NCBI GenBank assembly: GCA_021822495.1
Contig: JAKAQO010000003.1
Location: 19,227-83,226 of the forward strand
Reading direction: 5' to 3'
Length of the DNA: 64,000 bases
Origin: a bacterium
Lineage (GTDB): Bacteria > Elusimicrobiota > Elusimicrobia > UBA1565 > UBA9628
Below, piece after piece: positions 34,059 through 43,220 of the stretch (positions within the stretch are counted from its first letter, which is position 1; every line of letters begins with the position of its first letter). Made by a program: the position numbers and the translations under genes. A model generated the notes under the pieces. The model ran no database searches and was not told the origin of the DNA. It worked only from the letters and a program-made list of their open reading frames with translations.

Positions 34059-35368
34059 GGGCGAGGCGACGGCGCGGGATTTTTGACCGCCGGAATAGAA
34101 GCGGGGTCAAACCCCGACAAAGCTTCTTCTTTCATGCGCTCGGCGAGCAAATTCCAGCTGACAAAATGCCCGCCCGCCGTCGGTCCTCCGGTCTCGGGAT
34201 TATAATTTTCGTTCATCCCCCCGCTGTTTTTAAAGTCTCGGATGAGAAAGACCTCCGTTTCTTTGGCCAAATCAAGAGCCTCTTTTTTATAACCGTAGTT
34301 TAAAAGGCCGTGCATCATCAAGTAATTGGAGAGAACCCACACCGGACCCCGCCAATACCCCGCGCGCGGGTCATAGAGAACTTCGGTCTTAGACAAACTC
34401 CGAATTCCATTAGGAGACCAAAATTCGGCCGGGTTGAGCAGATGTTTACGAATCATTTTTCGCGCCTGTTCGGAAGTCGCGATTTTCGTCCAGAGCGGGA
34501 TAAAATTGGTCCAGGTTTTAATCTTGATAAATTTTCCCGTTCGGGAATCTATATTCCAGTAACTCTCGTCTTTCTCGGACCACATGCGCTTGCGGATGAG
34601 TTTTTTGAGCGCCGCCGCCTTGGAAAGATAAAGAGAAACGTCATTTTCTCGATTTAATTTGCTCGCCAGAAACGCCATCGCTAAGTATTCGCGGTAAATA
34701 TAGCATTGGAGGTCAACGCCTTCGGTGATTTGGCTCGGGCGATTAGAAACCGCAGGGTTATTGTCAATACCGCTTTCGACCCCGTTATACCAAATAAAAA
34801 GACCGTCCGGGGCACGGCGATTATTTTCCCAGAAAGAAAGCATATCTTTGAGTTTATGGTAATAGGAACGCCTGGGAGCCGCATCCGGACGTTCAAAAAT
34901 TTGAAGTTTCCGGTAACGCGGGTTTGAGGAGGGCGGAGTATCGGAATCTTTGAGCCAATTAAAATCCCCAGATTCCAGGGAAGCGAGAACGGCCGCCTGG
35001 GCCATGAAGGGCTTACACATTTCAGGAAGGGCCCACAAAGCTTCCGGCGCTATTTCCCGGGGAGCATAGCCCGTCCAATTGGCGAATTCATCCACAAAAG
35101 ACAAAAAATCCTTGACCGAGCCGATCGCCGGGCGAGAGACGTGATCATAGCTGAGAGCGACCGCCATAAAGTACATATCCCAATCGAAAAGTTGAAAATA
35201 AGGGCCATAAGGAACGATGTATTGGTGCTTTAAAATCCCGCGCGGACTTTTGACAATCTCATTTTTAACCTGGTACTTTTCGAAAAAGAATTTTAAGTCC
35301 TGGGCCTTCTGAGTCGCGCCCCAAGAAGGCGAGGCGAGAAGAAACAAAGAGACAATTATCTTTTCCAT
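34055..35368 (-). CDS. Secreted GH63/trehalase-like glycoside hydrolase
   Basis: 437 residues with a signal peptide (IIVSLFLLASPSWGA). The (alpha/alpha)6-barrel signatures are YFQLFDWDMYFMAVAL, YNGVESGIDNNP, RGPVWVLSNYLMM and SGGMNENYNPETG, shared by GH63 and GH37 enzymes (alpha-glucosidase, mannosylglycerate hydrolase, trehalase). Catalytic acids would be the Asp in ESGIDN and a Glu in MNENYNP. The substrate is not clear. Start overlaps the redoxin stop by 13 bases. Confidence 0.78.
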   Translation of the reverse strand: MEKIIVSLFLLASPSWGATQKAQDLKFFFEKYQVKNEIVKSPRGILKHQYIVPYGPYFQLFDWDMYFMAVALSYDHVSRPAIGSVKDFLSFVDEFANWTGYAPREIAPEALWALPEMCKPFMAQAAVLASLESGDFNWLKDSDTPPSSNPRYRKLQIFERPDAAPRRSYYHKLKDMLSFWENNRRAPDGLFIWYNGVESGIDNNPAVSNRPSQITEGVDLQCYIYREYLAMAFLASKLNRENDVSLYLSKAAALKKLIRKRMWSEKDESYWNIDSRTGKFIKIKTWTNFIPLWTKIATSEQARKMIRKHLLNPAEFWSPNGIRSLSKTEVLYDPRAGYWRGPVWVLSNYLMMHGLLNYGYKKEALDLAKETEVFLIRDFKNSGGMNENYNPETGGPTAGGHFVSWNLLAERMKEEALSGFDPASIPAVKNPAPSPRP

Positions 35369-35883
35369 TTAATCGTGCATCCAATGGCGTGAGTTTCCGG
35401 CAAACGAAGAGGCTTACCCGCCGACAAATCATCTAGCGCGTCCCTCAGATAGCGTTTTTGAACTAAAGCGGAATTCTCCCAGTTGTCGTCAATTTTTCCA
35501 GTATAGGTTAATTTCCGTTCAGAATCAAAAACAAATAGATGCGGAGTATGCGTCGCGTGGTAAGCCTGAGCGACTGTTTGCTCCCGGTCATGTAGATACG
35601 GGAAATTAAATCCTTTTCCTTGGGAACGCTTGACCATTTCCTCAAATGAATCCTCCGGATAACCAACGGAATCGTTGGAATTAATGGCGACGATTTGAAC
35701 TTTTCTATTTTGATAATCCCGCTGAATTTCAATCATGCGGTCCTCATAGGCCTTGACATAGGGGCAATGGTTGCAGGAAAAAATGATGACCAAAACCTTG
35801 GCCTCGGAAAAAGAAGACAAGGAATAATTTTTTTCGTCTACCCCCTTAAGCACAAAATCTGCGGCTTTTTCTCCTAATTTCAT
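35356..35883 (-). CDS. Thioredoxin-fold redoxin (AhpC/TSA-like)
   Basis: 175 residues. CNHCPYVKAYEDRM carries the CxxC at the N-terminus of the first helix; FVFDSERKLTYTGKIDDNW is the typical downstream segment of the thioredoxin-like DUF953/redoxin group that keeps SCNHCPY. No signal peptide, so cytoplasmic thiol oxidoreductase or peroxiredoxin-like. Excellent AGGAGG site before the ATG. Second gene in the PAS-to-GtrA direction. Confidence 0.82.
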   Translation of the reverse strand: MKLGEKAADFVLKGVDEKNYSLSSFSEAKVLVIIFSCNHCPYVKAYEDRMIEIQRDYQNRKVQIVAINSNDSVGYPEDSFEEMVKRSQGKGFNFPYLHDREQTVAQAYHATHTPHLFVFDSERKLTYTGKIDDNWENSALVQKRYLRDALDDLSAGKPLRLPETHAIGCTIKWKR

Positions 35884-35892
35884 TGAAACCTC

Positions 35893-36258
35893 CTATCTTG
35901 CGGGCGTAATATCCTGAAAAGTAATGGCGGCCCCCATCAAACGAGACTGGGCATCCCGAAGAACCATGGTCCCGTATCCGATCAAATGCCGGCGATTTCC
36001 GTGAAGCCAGCTGATCTCGCTCCGCTTAATGGGATTGCGAGTAGCCAAGGTATCCAATAAAATTTTTGCGAAGTCCGGCGCGCCCATTAAAACTTGATCC
36101 ACAGACAAATCCAAATTCAACCCCTCCGGAAGGTCCAGAATTCGACGAGCCGCCGGATTTAAAATCATGATGCGTTTGGTTTCGTCAATCGCGATAAAAC
36201 CGCCCGTCAAATTTTCGAGAATGGCCGACAAAAGCCTGGACTCATGACTTTCTTGCAT
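35893..36258 (-). CDS. Single PAS-domain protein
   Basis: 121 residues from ATG 36258, which has AAGGAG seven bases upstream; longer in-frame starts lie inside the amidase gene. The PAS core is visible: LSAILENLTGGFIAIDETKRI, MILNPAARRILDLPEG, and the C-terminal GAAITFQDIT. There is no kinase, cyclase or HTH output attached, so it must act on a separate partner. Overlaps the 3' end of the amidase gene by 17 bases. Confidence 0.8.
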   Translation of the reverse strand: MQESHESRLLSAILENLTGGFIAIDETKRIMILNPAARRILDLPEGLNLDLSVDQVLMGAPDFAKILLDTLATRNPIKRSEISWLHGNRRHLIGYGTMVLRDAQSRLMGAAITFQDITPAR

Positions 36259-38116
36259 GAAGTTTTCTCCTTTTATGATAAGTCCGGCGTTTTTTTCGCT
36301 TGTGCCGATAAACGATTTTAGTCTTCGCTTTGGAATGCAAAACAGTCGCCGCCTTGACCGACTCTTGCCGCGGCGCATTAGGACGCAAGCGGTCAAAGAA
36401 AGAGCGAAGGCCGTTCACAATCGCCTTGGCAATTTTATTTTGAAAAAACGGAGTCAAAAGATCCGCTTCCTGAGCCGGATCGCTTAAATAAGCTGATTCC
36501 GTTAAAATAGCCGGCATTTCCGTCATCCTCAAGACCAGATAATTCCCATAACGCGTTCCCTCATTGGGCAAGGTCAAATATTTTTGATACTTCTTTTCAA
36601 CATCTCGAGCCAAAGTTAAACTTTGAGGAAGATAATAAAATATCGAAAACCCGTGTTCCGACTTAAACGGATTCTCTCCCGGGGAAAGGGTATTATTGTG
36701 AACGCTGACAAAAACATCCGCCCGGCTTTCCCATGCGAGCTTTGGGCGCTCGGCAAGACCGACCTCTTCGGTATCAGTCTGATGGCTTAAAATGACTTTA
36801 GCCCCGTCTTTTTCCAAAATTTTCGCGGCGCGTTGGGCAATGGCGAGATTGACTTCCATTTCCTGCGTTCCCAGCCCTCCAATCGCTCCGGGCGCCGACG
36901 GCATGTGCCCCGGATCTAAAAAAATTGTGCGTCCCTTAAGAGAGTTAGAAGAAGCAACCCGCGGAGGCCGTCTCATTTCAATCAGGAGAGAATTTCCTTC
37001 AAAAGAAGCGTGGTATCCCCACAAATGCTTTCCGCGCCTTAAATGAAGGGTCAGTTCAACCACGTCTTTTGATCGCTGCCGAATTCGAGCTTGACGGATA
37101 AACGAATCATCCTGATAGACAATCCAATTGGTATGTATATGCGCGTTATAGACTAAAACTTTTAAACGCGTCAAATCCGAGGACTCTTCCGTTTGAAAGG
37201 GAACTTTCTCAGACATCACAAGAAGCGCTTTCGCTCCGTCGGTAGAACTTTTAATAATCACGCTCCCAGTTTCGGAGGAAGGAAGAGAAGAATTGACAGG
37301 AAGTAAATTGAGATGGCGAGTTTCCACCCATCCCGCCAGATTTTCGCTCAGTGGAATATAACTCCACGAACCAATAGATTTTTCGACTTCCACCCTAGTT
37401 CCCGGCAAGAGGGTAAACATTTCTCCCGCCTCCGGCAAAGACTTCATCATCACGGGATATTGACTCTTCACAAGAGCCGTTCTATCAATCCCTTTATGAA
37501 AAGAAACCTTCGCCTTCGTGTAAATTTTTCGGCCGCTCAAATAAAGTTCGATGGAAGAAGGTTTGAGAGAATCCTTCTCTGAAACCATGTAAAAACCCTG
37601 ATAAAGGCCCAAGGACGGGTCATATTCGAGCATCTTCATCCAGGAATGATGCGGGATTTTAAACCAGGCCTTTCCGCCGGGGCTTCCTTTAAACGCGACG
37701 CGCAAAATATCTCTGGAACGCAAGGATTCATTTGTTGCGGGCGCAACGCTTGCGGCATCAATGGCGATAGGGCGTTTCGGCATCGGCGCAGGGGACGGCT
37801 CAATTATGATATTACGGTCATAACTGTAATTGGTATTTCCAACACTTAAGGTTGCGTGAAAAGTAAAGGTCCCGGTGTTAACCGGAAGCCAGGCGATAAA
37901 AGCGCCCGTTTTATAAACAGAAACGCTCGATCCGTTAATCTCAAAACGACCTTTCGGATTTGAGACAGATCCCAAGACAAACTGGTGAGAAGTAAAGGCG
38001 AAAGAATCATTTTCATGAGGAAAAACAATCATGATTGGAGCCGTAGACTGCCGCAAAGAAACGCTGGGTTGTGAAAACGCCGGAAGCGACAAGAATAAAA
38101 ACAGAAAAAATATCAT
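36242..38116 (-). CDS. N-acetylmuramoyl-L-alanine amidase (Amidase_3) with N-terminal SH3-like region
   Basis: 624 residues: signal peptide, a beta-rich N-terminal half including an SH3b-like segment (about 210-275) and an AMIN-like stretch, then the zinc amidase: IFLDPGHMPSAPGAIG (His ligand), GLGTQEMEVNLAIA (Glu ligand), VFVSVHNN (His ligand) and ILTESAYLSDP (catalytic Glu). A very basic C-terminal tail (HKRKKRRTYHKRRK) could bind nucleic acid or cell-wall polymers. Septal or general peptidoglycan hydrolase, exported. Confidence 0.88.
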   Translation of the reverse strand: MIFFLFLFLSLPAFSQPSVSLRQSTAPIMIVFPHENDSFAFTSHQFVLGSVSNPKGRFEINGSSVSVYKTGAFIAWLPVNTGTFTFHATLSVGNTNYSYDRNIIIEPSPAPMPKRPIAIDAASVAPATNESLRSRDILRVAFKGSPGGKAWFKIPHHSWMKMLEYDPSLGLYQGFYMVSEKDSLKPSSIELYLSGRKIYTKAKVSFHKGIDRTALVKSQYPVMMKSLPEAGEMFTLLPGTRVEVEKSIGSWSYIPLSENLAGWVETRHLNLLPVNSSLPSSETGSVIIKSSTDGAKALLVMSEKVPFQTEESSDLTRLKVLVYNAHIHTNWIVYQDDSFIRQARIRQRSKDVVELTLHLRRGKHLWGYHASFEGNSLLIEMRRPPRVASSNSLKGRTIFLDPGHMPSAPGAIGGLGTQEMEVNLAIAQRAAKILEKDGAKVILSHQTDTEEVGLAERPKLAWESRADVFVSVHNNTLSPGENPFKSEHGFSIFYYLPQSLTLARDVEKKYQKYLTLPNEGTRYGNYLVLRMTEMPAILTESAYLSDPAQEADLLTPFFQNKIAKAIVNGLRSFFDRLRPNAPRQESVKAATVLHSKAKTKIVYRHKRKKRRTYHKRRKLHARKS

Positions 38117-38122
38117 GGGTCT

Positions 38123-38128
38123 ATTTTA
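38123..38128 (-). promoter_or_regulatory. -10 box of the amidase gene
   Basis: Minus strand TAAAAT (38128-38123), ending 6 bases before ATG 38116. The -35 is weak. Predicted leaderless transcript. Confidence 0.45.
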
Positions 38129-38136
38129 CTATTAAT

Positions 38137-39315
38137 CTAATTTTCAAAAGCGTGAAAAACAAACCCGCTTGAAACCTTGGGATAAAAATAAGTGGATTTT
38201 GGAGGCAAAAGCCCCAAGGCCTGGGCGGCTTGTCTAACCTCCGACACAGAAAACGCTTTAACTAAAATTGCCGCTCCCCCTAAAGAATCCGCCATTTTTT
38301 TGGCCTCAAAAGCGTCATACGTATAGCGCAATTCCTGAGGAGAAATTCCTGACAGAATATTTTGATTGAGCCACTCAAGAGTCAAACGGCTCTTATAGCC
38401 GCTTTGGTTTTTAGGCAAGGCTAAAACACAATTTCTATTTTCATAAATTCCAAAGGCATAAGGATTAACCTCTTTCTTAAGCGAACGCTCAAGAGAAGAC
38501 AAACTGCCCTCTTTTTTTAATTCACAGGAAGTTTTGACTTGATCTAAAATTTTTTGAGGCAAAACGCGGTGAGTGGGCAAGACCAAAAGCCCGGGGTCGT
38601 CTTCCGCGCAAAGATACGCGAGAATTTTCCCCGCTTCGGAGTTTCCGTTGTTCTTAAAATAATCGCAGGCCGCGCCAAGGCGGTGATGGCCGTCCGCCAC
38701 AAAAAGCGTCAGCTTTTTCAATGCCTGTTGAATTTCCGCAATTTGAAGAGGCTCATTAATTCGCCATAAGCGGCAATCAGTATGAGGGAAAACAGAAAGA
38801 CGCCCTTTTTGGAATTTTCTTTTTCTAATTAATCGCCTTATGAGGTTTTCAATGCCCCCCTTGATATCTGGATAAACGGTAAAAATGGGACTTAGGTTTG
38901 CCTTGACCATTTGAAGGACTTTTAAGCGATCAGCTCGGGGGAGGGGAAGAGTTTTTTCATGTGGAATAATTTGGGAAAGGTTTTTGGGACTTAAACTGAC
39001 CAAAGCCAGAAAACCTAGGCGGCGGAAATTTCTCTTTCCGTAGCGAAAACGCTCTTCCAAAATATAAATGGCGGAAGAGTCGTCTTGAATGATAGTTCCA
39101 TTGCCTCTCCATGATTCCCAAAGCCTGGCCGCCTCCCGATATCCATCTTTTTTTACTCCCGCGGATAAGTCCAAATGAATGGAATTAAATTTTTTAGCGC
39201 GCAAAATTTTTTCTTCTCGCGCGCCAATGGCGTCATAGGGCGGACACAAGACCGCGCTTAAGGAAACCTGTTGGGGGTTAAAATGAAGCCCCTGAAACGG
39301 AAAAATATCGGGCAT
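38137..39315 (-). CDS. DUF1015 family protein
   Basis: 392 residues. Family signatures: PFQGLHFNPQQV, LCPPYDAIGAREE near the N-terminus, FVADGHHRLGAACDYF in the middle, and LRYTYDAFEA near the C-terminus. The HxxR-type ADGHHR segment resembles a ParB/SerK-like phosphotransfer motif, but the biochemical role of DUF1015 proteins is not established. Cytosolic, full length. Ends 20 bases before the amidase start. Confidence 0.85.
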   Translation of the reverse strand: MPDIFPFQGLHFNPQQVSLSAVLCPPYDAIGAREEKILRAKKFNSIHLDLSAGVKKDGYREAARLWESWRGNGTIIQDDSSAIYILEERFRYGKRNFRRLGFLALVSLSPKNLSQIIPHEKTLPLPRADRLKVLQMVKANLSPIFTVYPDIKGGIENLIRRLIRKRKFQKGRLSVFPHTDCRLWRINEPLQIAEIQQALKKLTLFVADGHHRLGAACDYFKNNGNSEAGKILAYLCAEDDPGLLVLPTHRVLPQKILDQVKTSCELKKEGSLSSLERSLKKEVNPYAFGIYENRNCVLALPKNQSGYKSRLTLEWLNQNILSGISPQELRYTYDAFEAKKMADSLGGAAILVKAFSVSEVRQAAQALGLLPPKSTYFYPKVSSGFVFHAFEN

Positions 39316-39323
39316 GGTAATCC

Positions 39324-39353
39324 ATCATCGCCGATTTAAGCCCCCACTGTCAA
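39324..39353 (-). promoter_or_regulatory. Possible promoter of the DUF1015 gene
   Basis: Minus strand TTGACA (39353-39348), 18-base spacer, GATGAT (39329-39324), 8 bases before ATG 39315. The -10 is a weak match. Confidence 0.4.
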
Positions 39354-39374
39354 GAAGGCAGACTCAATCCAAGA

Positions 39375-40454
39375 TTAATTTAAAGTCCGCGAGAAACGCC
39401 GGACCGCAAGCGTTGTCACCGCCGTTCCAATCAAGGCAATTTTGGATAGATTTCCCCAGAAGACATAAGGATTTCCGCCTTTAAGCATGATATTGATGAG
39501 CATCGTGATAAAATAGCGCAAAGGATTGATGTAGCTAATCCACGCGATGACCTTGGGGATATTGTCCAAGGGAAAGCCAATTCCGGAAAGCTGCATCTGA
39601 AGAAAAAGAATGATGAAGCCGATGACCATCGTTCCCTGCTGTGTGGGGGCCAAGGTGAAAACCCAAAAACCTACTTCGACCATTGTCGTAATAAAAACAA
39701 AGCCTCCCAAAAATAACATCCATAAAGGCCCGCGCTCGGGAACACCAAAGCCGAAAACTCCTCCCGCGACGCATAAGAAGAAAATAACCATCGTGATCAC
39801 GATAAACGGAATAGTTTTTCCAAAAATGATTTCTCGTTTTTTAACAGGGGCCATCAAAAGCATTTCCATGGTTCCAAAATCGGTCTCGCGCGCAAAGGAC
39901 ATACTGCTTAAAGGTACCGCCACCAGACATAAAATCATCCCGATGATGGATGGAACCATGAAATAGGGAGTTTTAATTTCCGGGTTATACAAGGTTTTGA
40001 CGGAAAAGCTGAAAATGGGCCTGGGAACATGGGAAACTTCGGCAATAATCGAAGAAAGATAACCTTCAATGTTCCTGGCGCGTGCGCCGTCGGAGGCGTC
40101 AATTAAGGCCTGTAGCCTTCCGTTTTTTTGCGCGATTGATTTTTGAAGGCCTTCCGGCGGCGCGATTAAAACGGCTTCCGCTTCACCGGATTTGACCCAT
40201 TGATACGGATTATCCCCATGAACTTTCGCCGGCACAAACCATCCGGAAGAATGAGCCCGATCAATAATCTCTTCTAAAACCATGTCGGGTTTTCCAGAAA
40301 CAGCCAGGCGAATATTTCTGGTTTCCGTGCGAATAATAATTCCAAAGGTAATCAATTGAATCGCCGGCAGGGGAATCATAAAAATAAGCATTCGCGGATC
40401 CCGCAGATTTTGAGAGAATTCCTTCCGCAAAAATCCCCAAATGGCCTTGTTCAC
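39375..40454 (-). CDS. ABC-2 type permease (YbhR-like)
   Basis: 359 residues: one N-terminal helix, a large extracytoplasmic domain (about 45-170), then five helices, the ABC2_membrane_3 layout (SSMSFARETDFGTMEMLLMAPV is the conserved cytoplasmic coupling segment). Last gene of the efflux operon; its ATG overlaps the preceding permease stop (ATGA). Together the two permeases form the membrane part of an exporter. Confidence 0.87.
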   Translation of the reverse strand: MNKAIWGFLRKEFSQNLRDPRMLIFMIPLPAIQLITFGIIIRTETRNIRLAVSGKPDMVLEEIIDRAHSSGWFVPAKVHGDNPYQWVKSGEAEAVLIAPPEGLQKSIAQKNGRLQALIDASDGARARNIEGYLSSIIAEVSHVPRPIFSFSVKTLYNPEIKTPYFMVPSIIGMILCLVAVPLSSMSFARETDFGTMEMLLMAPVKKREIIFGKTIPFIVITMVIFFLCVAGGVFGFGVPERGPLWMLFLGGFVFITTMVEVGFWVFTLAPTQQGTMVIGFIILFLQMQLSGIGFPLDNIPKVIAWISYINPLRYFITMLINIMLKGGNPYVFWGNLSKIALIGTAVTTLAVRRFSRTLN

Positions 40455-41575
40455 GGTTCGACGTCCTTTTTAAAACTTTTAATGGAAATCATAACCGTAA
40501 TCAGGGTCAAGACAATCAGGGCCAAAAACTCGGTTTTAAGATCTTTAAAACCGGCTCCTTTTAGAAACACCGGGCGCAAAATCTGCATGAACCAGCGAAC
40601 GGAAAAAATTTCGGTTAAACGACGGAAAAAAGGAGTCATGTTTTGAATGGGGAAGATAAAGCCGGACATCAAAAGAGCGGGCAAAAGCCCTACATTCATT
40701 GCGGTCTGGACCGCCAACTGTTGTTGCCGGGTTAAAACCGATATGAGAAGTCCCTGAGCCAGCATTCCCGCAAGAAAAATGGCAGAAGAGATAAATAAAA
40801 CCCAGTAACTTCCCCTCATTGGGACATGAAAAACCATGCGCGCCAAAATAAAAACCACCCAAACTTCGAACATTCCCAAAATGGCGTAGGGGGCGATTTT
40901 CCCAAAAATAATTTCGGAAGGACGAAGCGGGGTTGAAAGTAAAAGCTCCATGGAACCGTTTTCCCATTCGCGCGCAACCGTCATCGCAGTTAGCAGAGTC
41001 GCAACCAGCCCGTTAATGACGGCGATAAGACCGGGGACAAAAAACCAATAGTTGTTAAGTTCCGGATTAAAGAGATATCGAGTCTTTAAGCGAATAGGCC
41101 ATTTCCAATTTCCCCATTGGGAGTTGATTCGCTTGTTGGCGGCAAGCTCAACCCCCGAGAGATATCCGACGACAATGCCGGAAGTGAGATTGTCCGCCCC
41201 GTCTAGGACAATCTGGGCTTGAGCGGGCTTTCCCCCCTCGATTCTTCGTCCGAAATGGGGATTAATGATTAAAATAGCCTTGTCTTTTTCTTCATCCAGG
41301 CGTTTGAGCGGCCGAGCCGTCAATTTTAACTTTTGCGGATGGAAATAATCCGAACCATGAAAAACTTCAATGAGCTTTCGAGATACCGGCGTATTGTCTC
41401 CATCCATAATCCCAATATGAACGTCCCGAATGTCGAAATTAATGGTAAAGCCAAAAAAAATTAAAAATGCTATTGGAAGACCCAAGGCGAGAGACATGGT
41501 ATAAGGATCCCGCATGAGATGGCTAAACTCTTTTCTGGCAATGGACCAAGCGCGGGAAACGCTGAACCCCATCAT
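40451..41575 (-). CDS. ABC-2 type permease (YbhS-like)
   Basis: 374 residues with the same arrangement as the downstream permease and the coupling segment MTVAREWENGSMELLLSTPL. It is clearly related to its neighbour and likely pairs with it as a heterodimer. ATGA overlap with the upstream ATPase gene. Confidence 0.87.
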   Translation of the reverse strand: MMGFSVSRAWSIARKEFSHLMRDPYTMSLALGLPIAFLIFFGFTINFDIRDVHIGIMDGDNTPVSRKLIEVFHGSDYFHPQKLKLTARPLKRLDEEKDKAILIINPHFGRRIEGGKPAQAQIVLDGADNLTSGIVVGYLSGVELAANKRINSQWGNWKWPIRLKTRYLFNPELNNYWFFVPGLIAVINGLVATLLTAMTVAREWENGSMELLLSTPLRPSEIIFGKIAPYAILGMFEVWVVFILARMVFHVPMRGSYWVLFISSAIFLAGMLAQGLLISVLTRQQQLAVQTAMNVGLLPALLMSGFIFPIQNMTPFFRRLTEIFSVRWFMQILRPVFLKGAGFKDLKTEFLALIVLTLITVMISIKSFKKDVEP

Positions 41576-42480
41576 ACTTGTGCCTCGACCATTTTTATGA
41601 AGACATCTTCCAATGACGGAGAAATAGCTCTCACCTTGATGCCCATCTCTTCAATGAAGCGATTCTCTTCCGTCCCTACTTTAAGCTCAAAATGCCAGCG
41701 CAGACCATGAGGAGTCAAATTGATAACCGCGGGATGGTCCGCCAGGCGTTTTTCCAAAGCCAGATCATTGTTAACTTCCGCCTCATACAGGGACTGCGGA
41801 AATGCCGCGCCTTTGAGTCGTTCGGAAGAATCAAGCGCGACGATTTTTCCAGAACGCATGAGGCTGATGCGCCCGCAATGCTCGGCCTCATCCATATAAT
41901 GCGTCGTGATAAAAACAGTTTTCCCCTCCAAGGAGACCTTACGAATTAAATCCCAAAACTTAACGCGCGCGGCAGGAGAGACTCCAGCGGTCGGCTCATC
42001 TAAAAACAATATCTCCGGTTCATGAAGCATCGAAATCGCCAGCGCCAGGCGCTGCTTGACTCCTCCGGAGAGATTTCTCACCAGGGCTTTGGAAGAAGAA
42101 TCAAACTCGATGTAATTAAACAGCTCCTTGGTCCTAGACGCGATCCGAGCATTTGTCATTTTTCTGAGGCTTCCGGCAAAGTAAATATTTTCAGTGACAC
42201 TCAAATCATTATAAAGAGTAAATTTTTGGGACATATATCCCACGCGGGCCTTGATCGCGTCCATATCCCGCCTGGGATCGCAACCTGAAACAGAGATAAT
42301 CCCCGCCGTTGGACGAATGAGCCCACAAAGAACGCGAATGGTGGTTGTCTTTCCGGCGCCATTAGCGCCAAGAAACCCAAAAATTTCACCGCGCTTGACC
42401 GAAAAAGAAATATCGTTAACCGCCACGAAATTTCCAAAGCGAACGGTTAAATTCTGGACTTGCGCCGCGTATTCGTTCAT
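41572..42480 (-). CDS. ABC transporter ATPase subunit
   Basis: 302 residues. Walker A GANGAGKTT, signature LSGGVKQRLALAIS, Walker B ILFLDEPTAGV, and a C-terminal accessory domain. Corresponds to one half of the fused two-ATPase YbhF of enterobacteria. Overlaps both neighbours by 4 bases. Confidence 0.92.
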   Translation of the reverse strand: MNEYAAQVQNLTVRFGNFVAVNDISFSVKRGEIFGFLGANGAGKTTTIRVLCGLIRPTAGIISVSGCDPRRDMDAIKARVGYMSQKFTLYNDLSVTENIYFAGSLRKMTNARIASRTKELFNYIEFDSSSKALVRNLSGGVKQRLALAISMLHEPEILFLDEPTAGVSPAARVKFWDLIRKVSLEGKTVFITTHYMDEAEHCGRISLMRSGKIVALDSSERLKGAAFPQSLYEAEVNNDLALEKRLADHPAVINLTPHGLRWHFELKVGTEENRFIEEMGIKVRAISPSLEDVFIKMVEAQV

Positions 42481-43220
42481 GCCGCAGCCGCCCGCTTGAG
42501 AAAGAGGGCTTCAAAACTATCGACCCCTTCAAGCGTCAAAACCGAACGCGGCTCTCCCGAGGCGAGAATTTTTCCGTTTTCCATCAGGTGAACCTGCCCG
42601 CATCTCTCTGCCTCATCCATATAAGAAGTGCTGGCTAGGATCAAGATGGGACTGTGAGCCAGAAGGCGATAGAGTAAATTCCAAAATTCCCTGCGGCTAA
42701 TTGGGTCAACCCCCGTGGTCGGTTCATCTAAAAGTAAAACCTCAGGTGAAGAAAGTAAGGCGCACATGAGTCCCAATTTTTTATACATCCCTCCTGAAAG
42801 TTTTCCGGCCGGACGCGATATAAATTCTTCCATCTCGGTGGCCTTGAGCAATTCCTGCCTGCGCGCTTGATAATGCACACGTGGAATGGCATAGAGAACT
42901 CGGAAAAAATCTAAGTGTTCAGAAACTGAAAGATCAGGGTAGAGGCTCTGGGCCTGCGGCATGTAGGCGATATGCGGACGAACCTCCTTGAACGAAACCT
43001 GAACGCCCCTTCGTTTGAAAATGACCTCCCCTTGATTGGGTTTGAGCAGTCCCACCAAAGCCCTCATCAATGTAGTTTTTCCCGCGCCGTCAGGACCAAT
43101 GAGACCATGAAGGGTAGCGGAAGACAAGACGCAGCTTGCCCCATTTAAAGCCTGATTGGGGCCCAGGCGTTTAGAAATTTCCCTGACTTCGATTGACACG
43201 CCTTGCGAATTAGGGTCCAA
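42477..43220 (-). CDS. ABC transporter ATPase subunit
   Basis: 247 residues. Walker A GPDGAGKTT, signature LSGGMYKKLGLMCA, Walker B VLLLDEPTTGVDP. Corresponds to the other half of YbhF. The two ATPases are separate genes here. Its start overlaps the membrane-fusion protein gene by 11 bases. Confidence 0.92.
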   Translation of the reverse strand: MDPNSQGVSIEVREISKRLGPNQALNGASCVLSSATLHGLIGPDGAGKTTLMRALVGLLKPNQGEVIFKRRGVQVSFKEVRPHIAYMPQAQSLYPDLSVSEHLDFFRVLYAIPRVHYQARRQELLKATEMEEFISRPAGKLSGGMYKKLGLMCALLSSPEVLLLDEPTTGVDPISRREFWNLLYRLLAHSPILILASTSYMDEAERCGQVHLMENGKILASGEPRSVLTLEGVDSFEALFLKRAAAA